From contig CANRDV010000013.1 of assembly GCA_947629475.1 (NCBI GenBank), forward strand, positions 1 through 33,886: a DNA stretch of 33,886 nt. Direction: 5' to 3'. Positions 14,471 through 22,538 of the stretch are shown piece after piece (the first letter of the stretch is position 1; each line of letters begins with the position of its first letter). A model generated the notes under the pieces. The model had not been told where the DNA came from, ran no database searches, and saw nothing but the letters and a program-made list of their open reading frames with translations. Source of the DNA: an uncultured Bacilli bacterium (lineage in GTDB: Bacteria; Bacillota_I; Bacilli_A; RF39; UBA660). Position numbers and translations under genes: made by a program.

Positions 14471-16521
14471 TAGCGTAGACTCTCTTTATCACTTTGCATA
14501 TCAATCATAGCTTCATTGATAGCATCATCTATTGTTTTTATATTATCAAATATCATACTAAAGCCAACTGAAGCTCCAAATCCATATGGTAATTCTGCTA
14601 ATTCTTTTCTTAATTTCTTTAAATAAATATTTATTTGTTCTTCACTATAACCTACTAAGTAAATTATAAATTCTGTTCCATCACTTCTTATAATTTCTGT
14701 ATTTTCAAGTTGAGTATTAACTAAGATTGAAGCAGCTTTAATAATTAAACTATCTCCTTTTTCTCTTCCATAATTATCATTTATGTATTTTAAACTATTT
14801 AAATCTACTACTACAATAGTTTGGGGATAAACTTTATTTAAATTCCATGAATCTATTTGTAAATTTAAATAATTTCTATTTTTAAGTGATGTTAACATAT
14901 CTGTATATTTCTTTCTATCTTCTTTTCTAACTAATTTTAATTTATGTCTATTTTTAATTAAAGCAAATATAACAAGTGCTATTAAAATTGGTGCTAGAAT
15001 AATTCCTAAAATAAGTAAATACATTTCTTCAAAACTAGAGTTTTCAAAGATAGAAGTATTTAAGTTATTTAAACCACTATTTCTATACTTATAATAAGAA
15101 TTAGTATTAATTACATAGTTAAATAAAGTATAGAAAGAATTATTATCACTTTTAACCATAAATGAATAATCACTACTCATTATATCTGAATATATTACTT
15201 CATAATCTTTTAATTCTTTATTTCGATAATAAGTATAAACTTCTTTATCTAATATAATTAATCCTTTATTTTTCTTAGCTTCTTTAACTAAAGCTTTTAT
15301 ATCATCAACTAAGTTAACATTAACCATAGCTCCAGATTTAATATAATTTTCTAAGTATTTATTATTTTCTAACATATATACACTGCTACCTTTTAATCCT
15401 TCAAATGAAGATATTACATAATCATCTAAAGTTCTTCCTAAAACAACATAATTTTCTATAAAAGTAGAAACTGTTTTTAAATATTTACTATTTGAATTAC
15501 CTATATAATCAAAGTAAACATCAACTTCTCCTTGATTAATTGCTTTATTTAATTCTTCTATACTATTATATTTTTTATAAGAAAAATCTATATCTGTAAG
15601 TCTAATTAATCTATTTATATATTCAGCTGCAATTCCTGCTATTTTCGAAGTTTTAGTTATTTCATAAGGAGCATTTTCTACATAACCATAAACATAAGTT
15701 TTACTTAATAAATCTGCTCTTGTTTTATCATTTATTTCTCTTTCTTCTATATAATAATCAAGCAATAATTTATTATAATCATCTACATATTTAGTATTCA
15801 TAAAACTATCAAAGTATTTTTTTAAAATATTATTTAAACTAGTATTTTTATTATCAAGAGTTAAAACTAATTTTTTAGTAATATCTGTAAAGAAATAATT
15901 TAAGTAATATGAATCACTACTTATTGTATATTCTAAAGATAATATATTAGGAACTATTATTAATTTAACTTCTCCTGAATCTAATGCTTTAAATAATTCT
16001 TCCATATCACTATAGGAATTATATTTTATATTATCAGCACTTTTTAAATAATAACTTATATTAGATTCTTCTTTTGTTAAAACTCCAATTGTATAATCTG
16101 AAAAATCACTTATTCGATTAATTTTTAAACTTTTATCTTTAGATACTGCAACATAATTATCTTCAAATATTAATAATTGATTGGTTTTTAAATTAGTACT
16201 ACCATCAATAAACTCGAATTTATAATTATCATTACTTACTTTTTCATTTTTTAAATAAGGTATTTTATTAAATTGTAAATTAGTTTCTTTACTTACATAA
16301 TCTAAGTAGTTAAATATTACTCCTTTTCCATCCATTCCATAAACAGCAACATCATTTAATACTTCTATATCTATTACTTTAGTTCCATTTTCACTTATCC
16401 ATTTTTTATCATCTGATGTAAGTAAACTAGATTCACGATAATAATAAATGAAAAATAAAGCTACAAAGACTATAACTGCAATTATTAATATAAATATGAT
16501 TAACTTTTTTTTATTCTTCAT
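14470..16521 (-). CDS. Membrane sensor: solute-binding-like domains fused to a degenerate GGDEF domain
   Basis: 683 residues. N-terminal membrane segment (about 5-27), then an extracellular region of about 470 residues that looks like two family-3 solute-binding modules (DKKWISENGTKVIDIEV...; TRADLLSKTYVYGYVENAPYEI near 262). A second membrane segment (about 502-522) follows, then a cytoplasmic GGDEF domain with DMLTSLKNRNYL and VVDLNSLKYINDNYG. The active-site motif is SDGTEF (613-618), so the metal-binding acidic residue of GG[DE]EF is Thr and the first Gly is Asp. No RxxD inhibitory site is seen. Cyclase activity is doubtful; a GTP-binding or signalling role without synthesis is possible. 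It overlaps the upstream gene by 11 nt and the downstream gene by 1. Confidence 0.82.
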   Translation of the reverse strand: MKNKKKLIIFILIIAVIVFVALFFIYYYRESSLLTSDDKKWISENGTKVIDIEVLNDVAVYGMDGKGVIFNYLDYVSKETNLQFNKIPYLKNEKVSNDNYKFEFIDGSTNLKTNQLLIFEDNYVAVSKDKSLKINRISDFSDYTIGVLTKEESNISYYLKSADNIKYNSYSDMEELFKALDSGEVKLIIVPNILSLEYTISSDSYYLNYFFTDITKKLVLTLDNKNTSLNNILKKYFDSFMNTKYVDDYNKLLLDYYIEEREINDKTRADLLSKTYVYGYVENAPYEITKTSKIAGIAAEYINRLIRLTDIDFSYKKYNSIEELNKAINQGEVDVYFDYIGNSNSKYLKTVSTFIENYVVLGRTLDDYVISSFEGLKGSSVYMLENNKYLENYIKSGAMVNVNLVDDIKALVKEAKKNKGLIILDKEVYTYYRNKELKDYEVIYSDIMSSDYSFMVKSDNNSFYTLFNYVINTNSYYKYRNSGLNNLNTSIFENSSFEEMYLLILGIILAPILIALVIFALIKNRHKLKLVRKEDRKKYTDMLTSLKNRNYLNLQIDSWNLNKVYPQTIVVVDLNSLKYINDNYGREKGDSLIIKAASILVNTQLENTEIIRSDGTEFIIYLVGYSEEQINIYLKKLRKELAELPYGFGASVGFSMIFDNIKTIDDAINEAMIDMQSDKESLR

Positions 16522-17005
16522 TAGTCTTTTCCTCTTCTTCTTTAACTATATCTCTATCTTTAGTAAATACTAATTCTTTAGTAGCAGTTCCTTTATATCC
16601 TATAATAGGAAAATTATTTAATTCTTCGTTATCTTTTTTTACATAAACTTGTAAAGTATAAAATTTTAAATCATCATCTGAAAACATAGGAATAGTACTA
16701 TTAGCTATTTTTTTAGCATCTTCTATACTAGTATCATCACTTACTGTTATAATTAAATTAATAATTTTACCATGTAATTTATGACTAACTGCAACTACTT
16801 TTGTATCTTCTTTTAGTTTAGCTTCCATATCTTCATAGACATAGTCTTTAATCTTATGGTCTTCTATTCCATCAAGTCTATTTCCATAAGCAGCTTTTCC
16901 TTCATCAGGTACTAAAAGATTTTTAACCTCAGCAACTACAACTACTAAACCTAAAAATATTACAATAACAAATATTAAAACTTTATTTTTTTTCAAAAAT
17001 TTCAT
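16511..17005 (-). CDS. Small membrane-anchored protein, function unknown
   Basis: 164 residues. One N-terminal membrane segment (about 8-27) then a soluble extracytoplasmic domain of alternating strands and helices (VVAVSHKLHGKIINLIITV; LKFYTLQVYVKKDNEELN) and an acidic tail, KEEEEKTNEE. No catalytic motif. GGAGG precedes ATG 17005 and a TTGATT-17-TATAAT promoter lies at 17031-17059. It is the first gene of the operon with the solute-binding/GGDEF protein and YihY. Possibly an envelope partner of that sensor; this rests only on context. Confidence 0.7.
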   Translation of the reverse strand: MKFLKKNKVLIFVIVIFLGLVVVVAEVKNLLVPDEGKAAYGNRLDGIEDHKIKDYVYEDMEAKLKEDTKVVAVSHKLHGKIINLIITVSDDTSIEDAKKIANSTIPMFSDDDLKFYTLQVYVKKDNEELNNFPIIGYKGTATKELVFTKDRDIVKEEEEKTNEE

Positions 17006-17030
17006 AATATTCCTCCACTACGATATAAGT

Positions 17031-17059
17031 ATTATACAATAAATTTTATGATTAATCAA
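17031..17059 (-). promoter_or_regulatory. Promoter of the 17005-13667 operon
   Basis: Minus strand TTGATT (17054-17059), 17-nt spacer, perfect TATAAT (17031-17036). Confidence 0.7.
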
Positions 17060-17099
17060 TAACAATCATTAATCTATTTTATTATTTTTCAAAATATTA

Positions 17100-17128
17100 T
17101 TTACAATAATATAAATTTATATTATAAT
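17100..17128 (+). promoter_or_regulatory. Promoter of the small gene at 17154
   Basis: TTTACA (17100-17105), 17-nt spacer, perfect TATAAT (17123-17128). Transcription would start about 20 nt before ATG 17154. Confidence 0.65.
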
Positions 17129-17153
17129 TTATTTATAAATGAAAGGGGAATAT

Positions 17154-17417
17154 ATGGATATAGATATTAAAGATTTAGTTACTTTAGATAATAATATAGA
17201 ATATATTGTAACTAGTAAAACTACTTATGAAGATGATATTTATTATTATTTTGTTAATAATAATGATAATAAAGATTTTAAAATATTAAGACTTAATAAA
17301 GATAATAATAAGTTAGTTGAATTTGATAATCAAGAGTTAATAAAAAGACTTTTACCACTTTTTGTAAAAGAAACTTTATTTTCAATTAAAGATGAAAATA
17401 GCAATAATGTTGGTTAA
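17154..17417 (+). CDS. Small acidic hypothetical protein
   Basis: 87 residues from ATG 17154, chosen because AAAGGGG (17142-17148) sits six bases before it. An in-frame ATG at 17139 overlaps that site and lacks its own. The protein is beta-rich and acidic: DIKDLVTLDNNIEYIVTS, then DIYYYFVNNNDNKDFKILRL, ending in a helix. This loosely recalls DUF1292/YrzB-type small proteins, but I cannot assign it. It has its own promoter, is divergent from the sensor operon and convergent with the suf operon, and shares a bidirectional terminator. Confidence 0.62.
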   Translation: MDIDIKDLVTLDNNIEYIVTSKTTYEDDIYYYFVNNNDNKDFKILRLNKDNNKLVEFDNQELIKRLLPLFVKETLFSIKDENSNNVG

Positions 17418-17436
17418 ACTTATTGCTATTTTATAT
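17395..17436. terminator. Bidirectional terminator between the small gene and the suf operon
   Basis: AAAATAGCAATAA (17395-17407) is perfectly inverted at TTATTGCTATTTT (17420-17432). T-rich tails occur on both sides and the stem overlaps both stop regions. Confidence 0.8.
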
Positions 17437-17854
17437 TTTCATAAGTTTTAAAAGTTTTTTCTAAGGTTTGGAAAGGTAAGATAGCACATTTTTTTCGGCT
17501 TACTTGTTTTGAGATATCTGAGTAAGCATTTAACTCTCCTAATTCTTCTTCATTATACTTTTCTTCATTTAGCATTTTATAGTATTCTATCATAATTTTT
17601 CTTGCATCATCAACACTTTTTCCAATTATATTTTTTAACATAATACTAGTGGCACTGGTGGTAATAGCACAGGCTTCCCCATCAAAATAAGCATCGATTA
17701 TTTTATCATCTTGAATTTTTACATAAAGATTAATATTATCAATACAAGATTCATTATGGGTATTAGCTTTAATAAAATCTTCACCCCTAGTCTCTTTATG
17801 AAAAGGATTACTTGCATTATCTACGATTATTTCTCTTCTTAAATTATTATCCAT
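17426..17854 (-). CDS. sufU: SufU, zinc-dependent sulfurtransferase for Fe-S assembly
   Basis: Accepts the persulfide sulfur from SufS (Firmicutes-type partner). 142 residues. Zinc ligands are visible: Cys37 and Asp39 in ESCID, Cys62 in DGEACAI and Cys123 in RKKCAIL. The 18-22 residue insertion that separates SufU from IscU is present before the last Cys. The start is 13 nt after sufS, behind GGAGTAA-like bases. It is the last gene of the operon; in Bacillus sufB would follow, but here a terminator does. Confidence 0.92.
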   Translation of the reverse strand: MDNNLRREIIVDNASNPFHKETRGEDFIKANTHNESCIDNINLYVKIQDDKIIDAYFDGEACAITTSATSIMLKNIIGKSVDDARKIMIEYYKMLNEEKYNEEELGELNAYSDISKQVSRKKCAILPFQTLEKTFKTYENIK

Positions 17855-17869
17855 ATTACTCCTATTCTA

Positions 17870-19072
17870 TTATAAAATTATATCATATATATTTTTACTA
17901 TTTTTTAAAACTTCAACTAATTTGTCAATTTCTTCTTTGGTATTATATAAATATAGACTAATTCGACAAGTGTTTTTAACTTCTATTTCATCTTTAACCA
18001 TTTTACTACAATGGTTACCTGCTCTAACACAGATATTGTAATGGTTTAAGTATCTTGAGGTGTCTTCTGCAAATATATCTTTTAAGTTAAAGATTACGAT
18101 TCCTGATTCACTTAAAGGATTATAGACTTCTACGTTATCAATGTCTTTTAATTTTTCAAGTAAATATTTTTTTAAGGTTACTTCGTGTTCATGGATTTTA
18201 TCCATACCTATATTTTCTAAGTACAAAATGGCTTCTTTAAGTCCAAGAACACCTGCAATATTTTGGGTTCCGGCTTCAAGTCTTAAAGGTAATTCTTTGT
18301 ATTCTAATTCTTTAGTACTTTCAAAGAAACTATTCATTCCTCCTCCAAAGTTTAAAGGATGCATAACTTCAAGAAGTTCTTTTTTTCCATATAAAACTCC
18401 AACTCCTGTTGGACCTAACATTTTATGGGCTGAGAAGGCTAAGAAGTCAATGTCCAAGTCTTTAACATCTGTTTTTAGATGGGGTACACTTTGGGCTCCA
18501 TCAACAACTAGCATGATATCATTTGAGTGAGCATACTCGCTTATTTCTTTAATTGGTCTTATATCTCCTATTACATTAGTTACATGGGCTAAAGAGATTA
18601 CTTTGGTTTTAGGTGTTACAACTTTTTTTAAATTATCTAAAGTTACTTTATAATCACTCGTTAAAGGAATAAACTTAACAACAATTCCTATTTCTTTTTC
18701 AAGTTCAAACCAAGGTAACACGTTACTTGCATGTTCGGTTTTGGTTATTAAAACTTCATCATCTTTTTTTAGATAATATTTCATAAAACCAAATACTATC
18801 ATGTTCATACTATCAGTTGAGCCTTTCGTGAAGATTATTTCCGAGGTACTTTTAGCATTTATAAATTTTCGAACAACTTCTCTTGTACTTTCATATTCAT
18901 CGTCAACTTTTAAACTAATATCATAGTCTCCCCTGTGAGCATTAGCTGTATACTTTGAATAATAATCCACAATTTTGTGGATAACTTTTTTGGGTTTAAA
19001 GGTTGTTGCTCCATTATCAAAGTAAATTAAGTCTTTATTGTTTTCAAACATCAAGAAATCTTCCCTATTCAT
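17870..19072 (-). CDS. sufS: Cysteine desulfurase SufS
   Basis: PLP enzyme converting cysteine to alanine and enzyme-bound persulfide for Fe-S clusters. 400 residues, class V aminotransferase fold. PLP Schiff-base Lys217 in SAHKMLGPTG, His114 in TEHASN, catalytic Cys355 in RAGNHCS, and the small-domain RISLYLYNTKEEID. Length is normal for the group II (SufS) type. ATG 19072 follows GGAGGTGAT. It lies four bases after sufD and upstream of sufU, so the sulfur-donor pair is co-produced with SufC and SufD. Confidence 0.95.
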   Translation of the reverse strand: MNREDFLMFENNKDLIYFDNGATTFKPKKVIHKIVDYYSKYTANAHRGDYDISLKVDDEYESTREVVRKFINAKSTSEIIFTKGSTDSMNMIVFGFMKYYLKKDDEVLITKTEHASNVLPWFELEKEIGIVVKFIPLTSDYKVTLDNLKKVVTPKTKVISLAHVTNVIGDIRPIKEISEYAHSNDIMLVVDGAQSVPHLKTDVKDLDIDFLAFSAHKMLGPTGVGVLYGKKELLEVMHPLNFGGGMNSFFESTKELEYKELPLRLEAGTQNIAGVLGLKEAILYLENIGMDKIHEHEVTLKKYLLEKLKDIDNVEVYNPLSESGIVIFNLKDIFAEDTSRYLNHYNICVRAGNHCSKMVKDEIEVKNTCRISLYLYNTKEEIDKLVEVLKNSKNIYDIIL

Positions 19073-19076
19073 TTTA

Positions 19077-19772
19077 TCACCTCCATTTATTATTTTCTAA
19101 AAAATTCATAAAGTTATCTTTTTCTTCTACTCCTTTAAGTAAAGTAGCATTTATTAATATCTTCTCAATCTCATCTTTAGATATACCACGTGACTCCAAA
19201 TACCAAATATCTTCATTTTTAAAATTACCAATAAAGGCTGCATGATTAGCAACTACATCATGGTTATCAACAATTAAATTAGGTATTATTTTACTATCTC
19301 CATCCCCTATATTAATAATTAGACTATCTTCTTCTAAGAAAGATTCTTTAGCATCTTTAGTAATTACTCCATCTACTTCAAAATAAAATTTATTATTTCC
19401 TAAATTAATTCCATTATTAATATAAGTAGATTTACTAGACCATCCTAAATGATTAATTTTTATTTTATTAATAGTATCAACCATAGAGATTATACTTTCA
19501 ATAAATCTTAAATTAGTATTTTTTTCTAACGTAATTAAACTAGATATACCAGAATTTATTCCTAATGTATTGATAGTTAAATTACTATTTTCTTTTAGTT
19601 CTAAACTTAAATTAATGTTACTATCTTTTACCATATAGATAACTTTACTATTTATATTTTCTTCTACTATAATATTTAAATTAATAATATCTTTATTACT
19701 TTCTAAAAAGTAAGTTTCATTATCTTTTATTATTAATTCATAATTAGTAGTATCTATATATATTTTATTCAT
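19077..19772 (-). CDS. sufD: Short SufB/SufD-family scaffold protein
   Basis: Partner of the SufC ATPase in Fe-S cluster assembly. Only 231 residues, about half of typical SufB or SufD. It keeps the beta-helix core and the conserved C-terminal part: INHLGWSSKSTYINNG, DGDSKIIPNLIVDN, then VVANHAAFIGNF (His177, position of the conserved SufD His) and WYLESRGISKDEIEKILI. The N-terminal helical domain of normal SufD is missing, with no sign of a frameshift, so it looks like a natural compact form. It overlaps sufC by 8 nt. As no sufB exists in this operon, it may form a homodimer with SufC. The label sufD is by position. Confidence 0.82.
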   Translation of the reverse strand: MNKIYIDTTNYELIIKDNETYFLESNKDIINLNIIVEENINSKVIYMVKDSNINLSLELKENSNLTINTLGINSGISSLITLEKNTNLRFIESIISMVDTINKIKINHLGWSSKSTYINNGINLGNNKFYFEVDGVITKDAKESFLEEDSLIINIGDGDSKIIPNLIVDNHDVVANHAAFIGNFKNEDIWYLESRGISKDEIEKILINATLLKGVEEKDNFMNFLENNKWR

Positions 19773-20514
19773 TTATAATTTCCTCATTTATATCAAATGT
19801 CTGATTATAACCAAATTTTTCAATTAATTTAGCTAGTTTAAAATCACCACTTTGAATAATCTTACCATCTTTAACCATATGTACAAATTCAGGTTTTAAG
19901 TAGTCAAGTATTCTTGTATAGTGAGTTATTATCATAAGACTTGTTTTAGGATTTTCTTCTAAGTATTTATTTAGGGTATCTGTAACAACTTTTAAACTAT
20001 CAACATCAAGTCCTGAGTCTAGTTCATCAAGAATTATAAATTTTGGTTTTAACATAAGAAGCCAAAGAATTTCATTTTTCTTCCGTTCGCCTCCTGAGAA
20101 ACCAACGTTAAAGTCACGATGTAAATTTTTTTTATCCATTTCTAGTTTATCAGCATTACTTTCAAGGTCTTTCACAAAATCGTATAAACTTTTTCCACTA
20201 TCAACGCTTGCTTTAATTACTTCACGAAAAGATACTCCATCTATTGCAATAGGATTTTGATAAACTAAGAAGATTCCGAGTTTACTTCTTTCATTTATTT
20301 CTAAATTTAAGATAGAATTTCCATCTACTAAGATATCTCCATTTACTACTTTGTAGTTAGGATACCCCATGATGACTTTGGATAAAGTTGATTTTCCAAC
20401 GCCATTGGGACCCATGATGGCATGGATTTCTCCCTCATGAATTTTTAAATTGAAGTCTTTTAAAACACTTTTATCTTCAACTTTTACTTCTAAGTTTTTT
20501 AGTTCTATTTCCAT
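19765..20514 (-). CDS. sufC: SufC, ATPase of the Fe-S scaffold complex
   Basis: ABC-type ATPase that drives conformational change of the SufBD scaffold; it is not a transporter. 249 residues. Walker A GPNGVGKST (35-43), Q-loop VYQNP, SufC-type signature FSGGERKKNEI (139-149), Walker B FIILDELDSGLDVD and H-loop IITHYTRIL. The start codon at 20514 has AAGGGGGATGGGG just upstream, 15 nt after ffh. First gene of the suf group, apparently transcribed with ffh. Confidence 0.95.
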   Translation of the reverse strand: MEIELKNLEVKVEDKSVLKDFNLKIHEGEIHAIMGPNGVGKSTLSKVIMGYPNYKVVNGDILVDGNSILNLEINERSKLGIFLVYQNPIAIDGVSFREVIKASVDSGKSLYDFVKDLESNADKLEMDKKNLHRDFNVGFSGGERKKNEILWLLMLKPKFIILDELDSGLDVDSLKVVTDTLNKYLEENPKTSLMIITHYTRILDYLKPEFVHMVKDGKIIQSGDFKLAKLIEKFGYNQTFDINEEIINE

Positions 20515-20529
20515 ATATCCCCATCCCCC

Positions 20530-21837
20530 TTAAAATGGTAGTTTCATATTACCATTCATGACACTTTTCATCATCTTTTTATAGTTTTCAAATTGTTCAA
20601 GTAATTTGTTAACTTCCATGACAGATGTTCCTGAACCCTTAGCAATTCTTGTTTTTCTACTTGCTTTTATAATACTTGGATTAGTTCTTTCTTCTTTAGT
20701 CATGGATAAAATAATTGCTTCAATATGAGCTGTTTGTTTAGGGTCAATTTTTACTTTATTAAGTCCCATTTTACTTGCTCCGGGAATTAATTTAATTAGA
20801 TTTTCTAAAGGTCCTAATTTTTTAATTTGTTTCATTTGACTTAAGAAATCTTCTAAATCGTATTTTCCTCTTTGAAGTTTTTTAATAGAGTTAGTTGCTT
20901 CTTCTTCATCAATTGCTTCCGTTGCTTTTTCAACTAAAGAAACGATATCACCCATACCTAAAATTCTTCCGGACATTCTCTTAGGGTCAAATTCTTCAAG
21001 TCCATCCATTTTTTCACTTGTTCCCATGAACTTAATTGGAACGTTGGTTAAATGTCTAACCGATAAGGCAACACCACCACGGGTATCTCCATCAAGTTTG
21101 GTTAATATAACTCCAGTTAGGGAGATTGCTTCATTAAAACCAGTTATAACATTAATTGCATCTTGTCCCATCATTGCATCAATTACTAACATTATTTCAT
21201 CTGGATTAACAACTTCTTTAATGTTAACTAATTCATCCATTAACATGGAATCAATATGTAAACGTCCAGCAGTATCAATTAAAACATAATCATAACCATT
21301 TTCTTTAGCATAGTTAATTGCTTCTTTAGAGGTTTCAACTGGATTATTTAATCCTTTTTCAAAGACTTCTATTCCAAGTTCTTTTCCAATTTGTTTTAAT
21401 TGGTCAATAGCCGCAGGACGATAAACATCACAAGCAACAAATAATGGTTTCTTATGATATTTTTTTCTAAGTAAATTTCCAAGTTTTCCAATCGTTGTTG
21501 TTTTACCACTTCCTTGAAGTCCTACTAGCATTAAAACAGCAGGATTGCCAGTAGTATTAATATCTTTACTTTCTCCACCTAATAACTCCGTTAATTCATC
21601 ACTTACAATTTTTACAAAGACTTCCCCAGGTTTTAAGCTACTTGCTACTTCTTCTCCTAAGGCTTTTTCTCTAACTTTATTCGTAAATTCTTTAACAACT
21701 TTATAATTAACATCAGCTTCAAGTAAAGCAATTCTAACTTCTTTAACCATCTCACTTATGTTATCTTCTGTAATTTTTCCATACCCTCTTGCTTTATGTA
21801 AAACTTTTTGTAATCTATCTCCTAAACTTTCAAACAT
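20530..21837 (-). CDS. ffh: Signal recognition particle GTPase Ffh
   Basis: Binds signal sequences of nascent membrane proteins with SRP RNA and delivers them to FtsY. 435 residues. N domain (MFESLGDRLQKVLHKARG), G domain with G1 GLQGSGKTTTIGKLG (about 105-119), DTAGR, TKLDGD and the SRP-specific GTSEKMDGLEEF, then the methionine-rich M domain (KRMSGRILGMGD, KASRKTRIAKGSGTSVMEVN) for RNA binding. ATG 21837 follows AAAGGAGG. The linkage ffh-sufCDSU is not the usual ylxM-ffh-rpsP context of Bacilli. Confidence 0.97.
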   Translation of the reverse strand: MFESLGDRLQKVLHKARGYGKITEDNISEMVKEVRIALLEADVNYKVVKEFTNKVREKALGEEVASSLKPGEVFVKIVSDELTELLGGESKDINTTGNPAVLMLVGLQGSGKTTTIGKLGNLLRKKYHKKPLFVACDVYRPAAIDQLKQIGKELGIEVFEKGLNNPVETSKEAINYAKENGYDYVLIDTAGRLHIDSMLMDELVNIKEVVNPDEIMLVIDAMMGQDAINVITGFNEAISLTGVILTKLDGDTRGGVALSVRHLTNVPIKFMGTSEKMDGLEEFDPKRMSGRILGMGDIVSLVEKATEAIDEEEATNSIKKLQRGKYDLEDFLSQMKQIKKLGPLENLIKLIPGASKMGLNKVKIDPKQTAHIEAIILSMTKEERTNPSIIKASRKTRIAKGSGTSVMEVNKLLEQFENYKKMMKSVMNGNMKLPF

Positions 21838-21864
21838 AAAAAGACCTCCTTTATAAACATTACT

Positions 21865-21873
21865 ATTATATCA
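21865..21873 (-). promoter_or_regulatory. Extended -10 promoter of ffh-suf
   Basis: Minus strand TGATATAAT: perfect TATAAT (21865-21870) with TG one base upstream; the -35 is weak. The leader to ATG 21837 is about 22 nt and contains AAAGGAGG. Confidence 0.55.
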
Positions 21874-21902
21874 CTAAACTATTAAAATTCCTAAAGAAAT
21901 TT

Positions 21903-21933
21903 AAAAAAATAAGAAAACTTTTTTAAAGTTTCC
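21903..21933 (-). terminator. Terminator between the toxin-antitoxin cluster and ffh
   Basis: AAACTTT (21915-21921) and AAAGTTT (21925-21931) form a stem followed on the minus strand by TTCTTATTTTTTT. It would stop minus-strand RNAs from the cluster before the ffh promoter. Confidence 0.6.
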
Positions 21934-21940
21934 CTATTCC

Positions 21941-22020
21941 GTTATAACCTAAGTTATAACATCGCAATCATTTTAAAGAAATAGCACCTAACTTCATATT
22001 TGAAGTTTTGGTATTAGCCT
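21941..22020 (+). pseudogene. Fragment of a type I toxin-antitoxin module (copy C)
   Basis: Bases 21961-21984 read IAIILKK then TAG, matching the C-terminus of the intact peptide at 22539 (AVIIKK, stop). The following hairpin, CACCTAACTTC/GAAGTTTTGGT (21985-22012), is nearly identical to the shared hairpin of the intact copy at 22621-22653. The 5' part of the gene is gone. It is preceded by GTTATAAC twice (21941-21960). It is evidence of repeated duplication and decay at this site. Confidence 0.6.
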
Positions 22021-22124
22021 CCAAACTATTTCATTATTTATACCTCACATTTATTATATATAGTTTTGAAATTAGAGATGAGCAAACTATATATTTGTTT
22101 TAAAATAAGTCTCTCAATATTAAG

Positions 22125-22211
22125 GTGGAATACTTAGTATTTACTTTCTTGATATTAACAGTGATATTGTTCACGATTGTGACAATTTCAATTATTTTTC
22201 AAAATATTTGA
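22125..22211 (+). CDS. 28-residue hydrophobic peptide, altered copy A of the type I toxin
   Basis: GTG at 22125 opens MEYLVFTFLILTV, then LFTIVTISIIFQNI and TGA. The central part is almost identical to the intact copy (22539-22622), but the C-terminus differs because the shared hairpin is missing and the frame runs into the downstream region. There is no proper Shine-Dalgarno (only AAGG touching the start). A weak TTGAAA-16-TATATA promoter may exist near 22073. It is likely decaying or inactive. On the other strand an antitoxin-like RNA promoter is preserved (22256-22283). Confidence 0.45.
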   Translation: MEYLVFTFLILTVILFTIVTISIIFQNI

Positions 22212-22283
22212 AGACTACACCTAACCGACCAAATTAGGATATATTTCTTAAGATAATTATATCACATTAAAAATTTTTTGCAA
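22209..22283 (-). ncRNA. Antitoxin-like RNA of copy A with its promoter
   Basis: Minus strand TTGCAA (22278-22283), 16-nt spacer, perfect TATAAT (22256-22261) with extended TG. The RNA, starting near 22249, begins with a hairpin ATCCTAA/TTAGGTG (22212-22242), the family motif, and then runs antisense into copy A's peptide. The 3' end is uncertain because the usual terminator hairpin is missing. Confidence 0.5.
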
Positions 22284-22358
22284 GTGTTTTTTGGATATTT
22301 TTTATTTTTTTGATTTACCTCATATGAAATATTTTTTAACATTTTTTACTTATTATTC

Positions 22359-22387
22359 TTGACTTAGATGTTATATTGTTATATAAT
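22359..22387 (+). promoter_or_regulatory. Promoter of the toxin-like mRNA, copy B
   Basis: TTGACT (22359-22364), 17-nt spacer, perfect TATAAT (22382-22387). Its ATTGTTATATAATTAA stretch is identical to that of the toxin promoter at 4952-4980. Confidence 0.8.
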
Positions 22388-22395
22388 TAATTTTA

Positions 22396-22487
22396 GAGAA
22401 GTAACCTAGTAAGTTTAGGTGTTAGCCTCAATACTACTATTGTCCTGCTTATATTCTTACTAAGCAAGTATGTAGTAAAGGAGGTGC
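22396..22487 (+). promoter_or_regulatory. Structured leader of copy B: 5' hairpin and RBS-sequestering stem
   Basis: The first hairpin has ACCTA (22404-22408) with TAGGT (22416-22420), closed by GAG...CTC. Then CCTC-AA-TACTAC (22426-22437) is complementary to GTAGTA-AA-GGAGG (22472-22484), burying the Shine-Dalgarno. An inner hairpin GCTTA/TAAGC sits in the loop. This is the organisation expected of a type I toxin mRNA that needs processing or refolding before translation. Confidence 0.65.
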
Positions 22488-22538
22488 TTTATATGGATGA
22501 ACTACATATTTTTATGATAAATCATCTGTATCAAAGAA

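Noticed and set aside
17139-17153. ATG at 17139 as start of the small gene
   Set aside because: The Shine-Dalgarno AAAGGGG begins at 17142, so it cannot serve this codon but fits ATG 17154.
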